Source of the DNA: Ypsolopha sequella
Lineage: Eukaryota; Arthropoda; Insecta; Lepidoptera; Ypsolophidae
Assembly: GCA_934047225.1 (NCBI GenBank)
Contig: OW203989.1
Span: forward strand, 12,127,977-12,191,976
Direction of reading: 5' to 3'
Length of the DNA: 64,000 bases
Positions 56,985-64,000 of this stretch are shown here, one piece after another; the stretch's first letter is position 1; the number at the start of each line of letters is the position of its first letter. The notes below the pieces were generated by a model. The model made no database searches. It saw only the letters and a program-made list of their open reading frames with translations, and had not been told where the DNA came from. A program made the position numbers and the translations under genes.

Positions 56985-57345
56985 TTCAATGCAAGTGCTC
57001 GTAAAAGCCCACTTTTTATGCATCAAAACCGAACAGAAAGTCGATTATTTTGCCCTGGGGCTTTATTATATATATTTTTTCATTTATTTACGAGAAGTTG
57101 GCTAACCTGCAACTATTCCTGTGTACCATAAATGTTTTACTTTTTTTCCACTGTTTAGCGGCTCTGGATACAGTCCCTTTGAGCCAATCATAATTTAAAG
57201 TTCACAAGATTATATTTGTTTTATTTCCTCACACTATTCATTGAAAAACGTAGTATGATATATGGGCGTAAGAGCAATAAATTATTCGGTTACGTTTAAA
57301 AATTTATTCCTTTTCGCCCTTGTAGCATAAACTACTATTAAAGAA
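56985..57345 (-). repeat. Dispersed repeat with internal foldback, copy 2 (pair at 4256-4655)
   Basis: Inverted relative to copy 1. It shares 'TATGCATCAAAACCGAACAG', 'GGCTCTGGATACAGTCC', 'ACCTGCAACTATTCCTGTG' and 'GGGCGTAAGAGCAATAAATT', and ends 'GTAGCATAAACTACTATT'. Its right-hand neighbour in copy 1 is different, so the border is near 56985, a few bases from the TIR transposon. Confidence 0.7.
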
Positions 57346-57487
57346 CAGTAAGGTCAAGTATAATAAAGATTATTGATACGAGTATATCCAAGCGAAATAT
57401 ATTCCTTTGGAAAATCTAAATATCATCAGAATACATTACAAGATAGAAATATGAAATACTTAAAAACAAATTTCTTGAGAAAAAAAA

Positions 57488-57570
57488 CCAATCAAGTGCA
57501 AGTCAGAGTCGCGTACCTATTGTTCCGTAATTCGACAGTTTTGGGAATTTTGTCATTTTGTCACGGAATA
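57488..57570 (-). repeat. 'GGTTCCGTA' family, terminal piece, inverted
   Basis: 'AAGTGCAAGTCAGAGTCGCG' and 'CCGTAATTCGACAGTTTTGG', complementary to 40205-40280. Confidence 0.6.
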
Positions 57571-59449
57571 AAATACGGAACTAATAACATAAGCAGATGT
57601 GGTTTATAAAAATGAAGTGCCATCTAAATGTTTTTTCTTCAATTTATTATTTTTATAAATGACTTTTAAATTTTTTGTATAATTTATAACTTCTATTTAT
57701 ATAATTGAATTGGCATATTGGAACAATACGAAATTACAATTTAAATTCAAATATTTTGAAAATTATTTCGAAAACAATTTACAAATAATTGGAATATTGG
57801 CACTACTTAGTACAAACAAAATATTTACAAAAACACGGATTTTAGTGATTTAGTGCATTTTACGATTTTCCCTCTCATAGTGATAGTCACCTTAAGTGCG
57901 GTTGTGCGTTTATAAAAATGGTCTGTTTGCTGAATAATATTTTAAAATGATAATTTACTTATACATTTTTCCATCTTGCAAGAATTTGATCTTTTAACTA
58001 TGGTATTTCGTCACGATTGTGTGTTTGTTAACACGTACGTGTTTCCCCCCTGACTACATATGGGTTCAGACTAAAGATGTCAATAATGGTTGAAGTTGTT
58101 TATTGGTTATTAGTTAATTAATTAAAAAATATCGAGAATTATTTCTTTGAAAATATTCTACTACTCTATAATTTTTCCACTCCCACACCCCTATCAAAAT
58201 GGTTCAAAGTAAGTTCTTTAGCAAAACAATTTCACAATTTTCCCATTTAACGGAAAACAGCAACAACACGACGACGCGACTTTGTTTTTCAAGTAACACA
58301 ACAAAACTAGCCTAACAGTCAACCAATAACCATTCGAAATATGTGTTAAATAATCACTTCCTTTTGTTAAGAATAAGATATCCCAAACAGTAAAGTTTGG
58401 GATGGAGCATGCAATTGAATGTACGTAACGGAATGAATATTTTTAATTACTCGCTGGATGCAACCCAACACCACGTTGCCGCTTCGAATTCCGACCTGAG
58501 CGAAAGAAAGCGCGTTGGTCAACATTGCCAATCTTCTGCCGGAGAAGTTGATATGATATTTTTATTCGATAATGTTTTTTTTGTTTATTGAATATCATGG
58601 TTAATTTTTCAATATTCGTTAAACTTGATGGTTATATACATCATCTCTAGTGCAGACTGCGACTTAGCAGGTCTACAAAGCGGGAAATCTACACGAACAT
58701 GTATCGCTTGCTACAGGCGTCATAGCAAAAGGGGCTGTGAACGTGCTTGCTCCAATAAAATTTTATGCTTACGTGCCGATGCTTATTCATATAAAATGTT
58801 CCTTTACTGTACCGGGACACGGTCCAAAATGAATCAAGGCTTTAAGCTTTCGGGGCTTCACTCGTTCGTTAGGTCTGTACACAGCTTTTTACGCTACATC
58901 CATAATCCTCTTACGTTGGGATCTATCGAGTTCAACAAAATTAATTTATTTTGAGGATATGATATCGTCATCTCAAAGTTGGTGCTCAATTTTTATACCG
59001 CTTACATTTTTTTTATGGTTATCCTATGGAACTTTCTTATTTACCCATTATTTACCGCAGTAAAAAGTAGCTTGTATACCTATACAGTCTGTAGCCTGCA
59101 TAGTCTGTAAATTATGCCGCTGCGAAAGTTTCATCGCGTTTAATCAATCGGTTTCAGATTTTTTTCAGATCTATAGAATAAGACTTTTCCCGAAATATTT
59201 CTGTGATTGCTCAAAGACTTTTCACCATTTCTTTGAGTGAAGACTCTTCCAGCAAACAGAAAAAGCAGCAAGTTGTCTCATAGATACAACCATAAATTAT
59301 TTAAGTGAATACTTTGTAAGTCGCTTCTTTACTCAATCAATGAGGAATGAACACAAACCTTCATGCAATGAAAAGGAATATTGGTCATAGATAAGCAAAG
59401 AGTATAGTAAACAAGAAGCTTATAAACTTATTGAGTACCTATAAGCTAA
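57571..59449. other. Unrecognised AT-rich region
   Basis: No supported gene. Plus frames 58397-58591 and 58625-58954 have slightly higher GC but no motif, start context or repeat copy. Confidence 0.35.
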
Positions 59450-59687
59450 TATTTTTTTTTTATTTTTTTTTTTTATTTGGTTTATTTTTACAATAATACA
59501 TTTTATAAAATTTTACAAAGATCGCCAAACTGCAATACAGTTTGTTGGCGAAGCGCTTATATAATTCCGGGTATTTACTTATGTCTAACCTTAGAATATT
59601 TTAAGTGTCTAACTAATGTAACTACGAATACAGCAAAATCGCAATTTACAATCTACGAGTACATTAATTATCTACCTGTTTATTATT
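59450..59687 (-). repeat. 3' UTR and A-rich tail of the LINE
   Basis: On the minus strand the UTR ends in an A-rich tract with only interspersed T (complement of 59452-59477), preceded by 'ATTGTAAAAATAAACC'. 'CGCCAACAAACTGTATTGCA' forms a small hairpin with 'GCAGTTTGGCG' on the same strand. Confidence 0.7.
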
Positions 59688-62552
59688 TTAATTTAACAAT
59701 ATACTTTTGAGTTTTGGTTTAATAGTGCTTATTTTTAATTTGTTTTTATCCAGCAAGAGAGGGTAGCTGTTACATAGCTTCGGAGTCAAGTACTGTCTAG
59801 TTCTTTCCCCGTAATAATTTTTTGCTGATGGCTGTGTCAATGTACCTTTCTTAACAGATCTAGTGTAATGGCGGTGTTCTGCTGGGGTTTTGTAGTCTTG
59901 AGTGAAATATGAATCTAAAGCAATTAAGTATTTAACTTTACAGTGAACAGGAAGGATCTTACAAACTAAAAATAACTTATCATACTCACTTTTACATTTC
60001 TCTTTTGTATTTTTATCCACTAAATATTTTAATATTCTTATTTGTAAGTGTTTTATTTGGTCTAAATAAGTTTTAAATGTAAGTCCATACGAAGTTAAGC
60101 CGTAACTTAGCAATGAGTCAGCAAGAGCATGGTAAACAATGTACAGGGTGCGTTTATTTAATATCCTATTCAGGTGGTAGAATTGGCCGAGTACTGATCT
60201 TAATCTATTGCTTACTTCATTAATATGTAACCTCCAATTAAAGTGTTTGTCAACTAATAAGCCCAAATATTTAAATTTTTCTACAAGTTGTATACTCTTA
60301 CAAGTACATGTTTGTTTATTTTTGTGAAAGCATTCATACGTGTGACCTATTATATTTATTTCCGAAGAGCAAATTTTTTTGGCTTTTTTATTATATGGAG
60401 AATATATATGTATACATTTAGTTTTATCGATATTTAAAATAATTCCATTATCATGTGCCCATTTAGATATATTTTCAAAGTCCACCTGTACATTGCTGAC
60501 CATGTCTGCCATATCCTGACCGGCGTAAAGCAGGCACATGTCGTCCGCGTACATGTATACCTGACAGTTATGTACCACATTCGGCACGCTGTTCACATGC
60601 ATTACGTAGCCGACTGGCCCGTACACAGACCCAGTCGGTACCCCCAAGTTGACACATGCCTCGGATCCAGCCGTCCCACCAATGGTTGTGCGTAAAGTTC
60701 TGTTAGTCAGATAGTTACGGAACCACTGATTAGTGGGCCCGCTGATACCGCATTCATCCATGGCCTGTAATAGTTGCTCATGATCCAGAGTGTCGAACGC
60801 TTTTTTAAAATCTATAAATAGGGCTAGTACCTGCTTCCCACCGCCAAGATTCGTATTAACATAATTTGTAAACTGAGCGAGGGCCGTTGCCGTACTTCGA
60901 CCTTTTCTAAACCCGTGTTGGGCTTGTGATAATACATCGTGTTGTTCTAAAAAGGTGCTAACCTGCTTTATAATAACTTTTTCTATAATTTTATTGATGA
61001 CTGACAAGATAGCAATGGGCCTGTAATTTGTATATTCCAAATGGCTACCTTGTTTAAATATCGGTCTTATTAATGCCTTTTTTAGCGTATCAGGATATAT
61101 ACCTTCATTAATGCATAAGTTTATAAATTTCGCTAGAATTTTACTTATACCTGTTTTTACATATTTTATATCTTGAACCCTAATTTTGTCTATACCGGGT
61201 GCCTTTTCACAGCTCAGTTTATCAATTATTTTTTCAACTGTATATGCACTTACCTTCCTAAATCTAAAAGACACATCACTTTTATTAATGTAGGTATTTC
61301 GGTCTAAAAACTTTTTATTACAGTTATGCTTAATACTTTGAATTTCTTGGGTAAATGTTTTTGAGAAGTTATTACAAATATTTTGTACATTGTCTGTTTT
61401 TCCTAAGTATTTCATCACGGTACTATCCAGACTACTTTTTTTTCGACCCAGCCACTTATTAATGCTACACCAAATTCTTCTAAAATCACCATCACATTTT
61501 TTAAGTTCCTCCTGTCTATACCTATTCTTGGCATCATTTATAATTTTATTTACTTTATTTCTGTATCGCGTGTACTCTAATCTATGATTCATATTATAAG
61601 GAAACTTTTTCCACGTTCTAAACAACTCATCTCTTCGTTCGATCATTTTAACTAACTGCTTATTTATCCAAGGTTTAGAGTCTCTTTTACTGCTTTGTTT
61701 TATTTCAATAGTCGCTTCATTATAGATGTTGCCAAACAATAAAGCGAGCTTTTCATACAATGTAATGGGACACTCGATCAACGATAACTCATCCCAGTCT
61801 AACAGATCCAACTTTTGTTTAACTAATTTATTAGATATCGCATACCTTGTTGCGGTTGCATCCGGGTTGTTATCGTCCGGCAAAAGGTGTAATCTGATTC
61901 CTACCATGTGGTGATCCGATAACTTGCAGGTGAGCATGTGTGCGTGAGCGCGTGTCGCTCTGCGCCGGCGCACCCACACATGGTCAATACATGAGATCTG
62001 CAGCACTCCATCGACGATCGCCTCGCGCGTTCTCTCGCTTGTAGGTATTGCACACTGCAGGCCGTGTTCACACATCATGTTTTTGTATTTGGAGATAGTC
62101 ACGTTAATTTTATCACCCAACATGTCCAAATTTGTATCCCCAATCACAACTACATCATCATTGGATTGTATCTTTTTAAGAAGAATATTCATTTCTTTTA
62201 TAAATCTTAATTTGTTTGTGTTAGGTGGCCTGTACGTTGCTATAATATGAAGTGTGTTTTTGTCAGTCTTTAATTTTCCGTGCAGTGTTTCCGAAGCTGA
62301 GGTCTCAATTATATCTGCAGTAAAGTTCAAATTTTCTTTTACGTATATCAGTACTCCTCCTCCCTTTCGTTCTTCTCTAGTATTTGAATGTAGATTGTAT
62401 CCCGTAATTGAATACATTGGCAACTCTTCTTCTTTTACGTTTACTTCAGATAAAATTATAATATTAATCTTCTCTCTACATTGATTTAGTAGCACAACTA
62501 ACATAGTGATAACATAACATAACATAACATAACATAACATAGTGACGGCCAT
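59688..62552 (-). CDS. Non-LTR retrotransposon ORF2 protein: AP endonuclease and reverse transcriptase, 954 codons, 5'-truncated
   Basis: One uninterrupted frame. The endonuclease part (about residues 30-225) has the catalytic Glu in 'IIILSEVNV', then 'IIATYRPPN', 'VIGDTNLDML', 'ISCIDHVWV' and 'KLSDHHMVGI' (SDH). The reverse transcriptase (about 450-740) has 'APGIDKIRVQDIKY', 'YRPIAILSVINKIIEK', 'QHGFRKGRSTATAL', 'ALFIDFKKAFDTLDH' (motif A), 'LGVPTGSVYGPVGYVMHV' (motif B, with Thr where Gln is usual) and 'VYMYADDMCLLYA' (YADD). The tail has 'KYLGLLVDKHFNWRLHI' and 'RHYTRSVKK'. It lacks RNase H, as in Jockey/CR1 groups. The first endonuclease strands are missing; the apparent start codons lie in a (ATAAC)n repeat, so the true start is lost. 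No stop or shift was found, so this looks like a young copy. Confidence 0.9.
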   Translation of the reverse strand: MAVTMLCYVMLCYVITMLVVLLNQCREKINIIILSEVNVKEEELPMYSITGYNLHSNTREERKGGGVLIYVKENLNFTADIIETSASETLHGKLKTDKNTLHIIATYRPPNTNKLRFIKEMNILLKKIQSNDDVVVIGDTNLDMLGDKINVTISKYKNMMCEHGLQCAIPTSERTREAIVDGVLQISCIDHVWVRRRRATRAHAHMLTCKLSDHHMVGIRLHLLPDDNNPDATATRYAISNKLVKQKLDLLDWDELSLIECPITLYEKLALLFGNIYNEATIEIKQSSKRDSKPWINKQLVKMIERRDELFRTWKKFPYNMNHRLEYTRYRNKVNKIINDAKNRYRQEELKKCDGDFRRIWCSINKWLGRKKSSLDSTVMKYLGKTDNVQNICNNFSKTFTQEIQSIKHNCNKKFLDRNTYINKSDVSFRFRKVSAYTVEKIIDKLSCEKAPGIDKIRVQDIKYVKTGISKILAKFINLCINEGIYPDTLKKALIRPIFKQGSHLEYTNYRPIAILSVINKIIEKVIIKQVSTFLEQHDVLSQAQHGFRKGRSTATALAQFTNYVNTNLGGGKQVLALFIDFKKAFDTLDHEQLLQAMDECGISGPTNQWFRNYLTNRTLRTTIGGTAGSEACVNLGVPTGSVYGPVGYVMHVNSVPNVVHNCQVYMYADDMCLLYAGQDMADMVSNVQVDFENISKWAHDNGIILNIDKTKCIHIYSPYNKKAKKICSSEINIIGHTYECFHKNKQTCTCKSIQLVEKFKYLGLLVDKHFNWRLHINEVSNRLRSVLGQFYHLNRILNKRTLYIVYHALADSLLSYGLTSYGLTFKTYLDQIKHLQIRILKYLVDKNTKEKCKSEYDKLFLVCKILPVHCKVKYLIALDSYFTQDYKTPAEHRHYTRSVKKGTLTQPSAKNYYGERTRQYLTPKLCNSYPLLLDKNKLKISTIKPKLKSILLN
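62508..62542. repeat. (ATAAC)n pentanucleotide repeat at the LINE 5' junction
   Basis: About seven ATAAC units flanked by CATAGTGA on both sides ('ACATAGTGAT' and 'ACATAGTGAC'). It supplies the first ~15 codons of the LINE frame ('MLCYVMLCYV'). Confidence 0.9.
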
Positions 62553-64000
62553 AGATATCTTAAGTAACCGCTTTGTTCAATCAAAGAGAAAGAAGATTAA
62601 CGGTGGCCATATATATCTTAATAATAATGTCAGTGTGATGGCAGCGCATTGTCATTTAAAATTGGTACCTAGGTAACACTCTCAAAATCTTATTCTGAGC
62701 TCAAAATGTCAAAAGGTTCATGCATGATTAATTCATACTGTATATCATGCGATATTTTATCACTCGTGATTGGCTTTAGTTCAATTAAGGAATGACTTCA
62801 AGGAGAGTATAGAGTGCGTGAGGGGGAACCTAAGCGATTTCTTCAGAAACTTATTCAAGGTGCTTCAGGAGAAAACATACTAAAAATCCTGACGTCTAGA
62901 AGGCGAGGCGGAGGGAGTGGGGGGCAAAGGTCTCAATTTTAAGTTTTTCACCAATATCCCAAAAACGGTGCGTTGTAGCAAAAAATGTTCTAAAATAAAA
63001 TGAAAGCTTATAAAATTCTCTATAACTTTAATTCTATACACTTTTTCCATATTCCCAACCGTTTTTGAACTACACGCTCCAGAAATGTAGAAATCAGAGC
63101 TATTCAGCGTGATGACCATTACCTGATCCGAAAATTATCTTAAAATTTATTGTAACATAAGCTGGGAGCACCTCCACGTGGTAAAGGCTGTAACAGTAAG
63201 AAATCGCGTTTTTTAATAACAGTGGATAACTGAGCTGAGGCGGGAAAAACAATCATGATATTGATGTAGATTGCTTTTCGCTCAATATCTTTAATGCTCA
63301 CTGTAGGAAACGTGACCTTACTGGCTAAAACTCTCATTAATATCATATAAATGCCTTCGAACTTATGTCTTATATCTTGTATGTACGTACTCACAGTGAA
63401 TCAAGCACCATAGGTAGCTCCGTGACTGACTGACTGACTGACAACGAACAGCCGAAACTGTTGAAGATATATAAACTAAGGGGCGTCATCATGAGCAAAC
63501 CTCCATACAAATGCTATCACAAAATTGTGAGTTGTATATGGAATGTTATTATAATATTTTAGGCTAAGTCCATAATTGACACTATCTAGATCTTTGTTTA
63601 AGTGGAACTAAAATCGTGAGATTTGAGTAAATACGTAAATTTAACGGTTTTTTACCAAAAGTGTAGTCAAATGTGCTTTTATTGTTTTAGAATTTGAGAT
63701 AAAATCAAAAAATTAATACAAGTCAAACATCGAAAATGTTATCTAGATTAACAATAACCAAAAATATGTTTAAAAACATCCAAAATCTTGCCAAAATCAA
63801 GTAACTCCTAAAAGAAGTTTTCAATTTTGCACCTGCGACAAAATCGGCACGATTGTATTGCCTTCGCAAGTTTAATGGAGCGTGCATATATAGCAAAATG
63901 AAACAGCATGACATTTGGCCGCGCCCACAACTGAGTTGGTCGCGTCATGATGTCTGCTCGGTGCACTAAGCTCAACTAAGAAAGGATTTGTGGCAATTCA
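62543..64000. other. Unrecognised AT-rich region with a (GACT)n run
   Basis: 'GGCCATAGATATCTTAA' (62548) and 'GGCCATATATATCTTAA' (62605) form a short direct repeat. (GACT)n lies at about 63422-63441. Minus frames at 62880-63119, 63140-63394 and 63723-63914 have no recognisable feature. Confidence 0.4.

Noticed and set aside
58397..58954. Two neighbouring plus-strand frames with Cys/Arg-rich wording
   Set aside because: No metal-binding spacing fits a known finger and no promoter or splice context is visible. Left as unknown spacer.

Overview
This window is eukaryotic, AT-rich, gene-poor and dominated by repeats. It most probably comes from a moth or butterfly (Lepidoptera). The basis is a combination of elements: R1-like and Jockey/CR1-like LINEs, a BEL/Pao retroelement, and Helitron-type termini of the form 'GCGAAGCCGCGGGCAAAAGCTAG|T'. 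Also present are many copies of the repeat running from 'AGGGTTCCGTA' through 'CTCCGCTGTCCGTC' to 'CTCGCACTTGGCC', and LINE 3' ends such as 'GTGCAATAAAGTATTTAC' followed by (ATAC)n. The order-level call rests on remembered repeat families, not on a search. I found no convincing host protein-coding gene, rRNA, CRISPR array or prokaryotic feature.

Layout. 0-6 kb: two inverted Helitron-like copies (1-348 and 5478-5825) around a LINE fragment, foldbacks and dispersed repeats. 5.9-9.6 kb: a decayed R1-like LINE on the minus strand, broken by a plus-strand LINE. 9.6-14.3 kb: tandem and dispersed non-coding repeats and microsatellites. 14.46-17.42 kb: an internally deleted BEL/Pao element with 463-bp LTRs that look identical and a 5-bp target duplication. 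17.4-41 kb: mostly unrecognised AT-rich DNA carrying foldback/MITE elements (two with hAT-type 8-bp duplications, one with piggyBac-type TTAA), tRNA-like/SINE sequences, a 63-bp minisatellite and a THAP-like gene remnant with a triplicated exon. 42.06-44.20 kb: a hAT-like DNA transposon with an exact 8-bp duplication and a disabled transposase. 45.27-46.31 kb: a 1-kb GATGAC hexamer array that switches strand in the middle. 46.5-48.3 kb: a LINE. 50.9-51.5 kb: a second TTAA-flanked element. 53.39-56.97 kb: a 3.6-kb element with perfect 26-bp terminal inverted repeats around a decayed DUF7869-type, transposase-like gene. 59.45-62.55 kb: a LINE with an uninterrupted 954-codon endonuclease/reverse-transcriptase frame.

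The 'genes' here are selfish elements, most of them dead. The LINEs copy themselves by target-primed reverse transcription. The BEL/Pao element would need enzymes in trans. The many short inverted-repeat elements presumably depend on transposases encoded elsewhere. The most useful material is nesting, target duplications and element ends readable base by base. The two cut-and-paste elements (42-44 kb and 53-57 kb) come closest to a little-described system.
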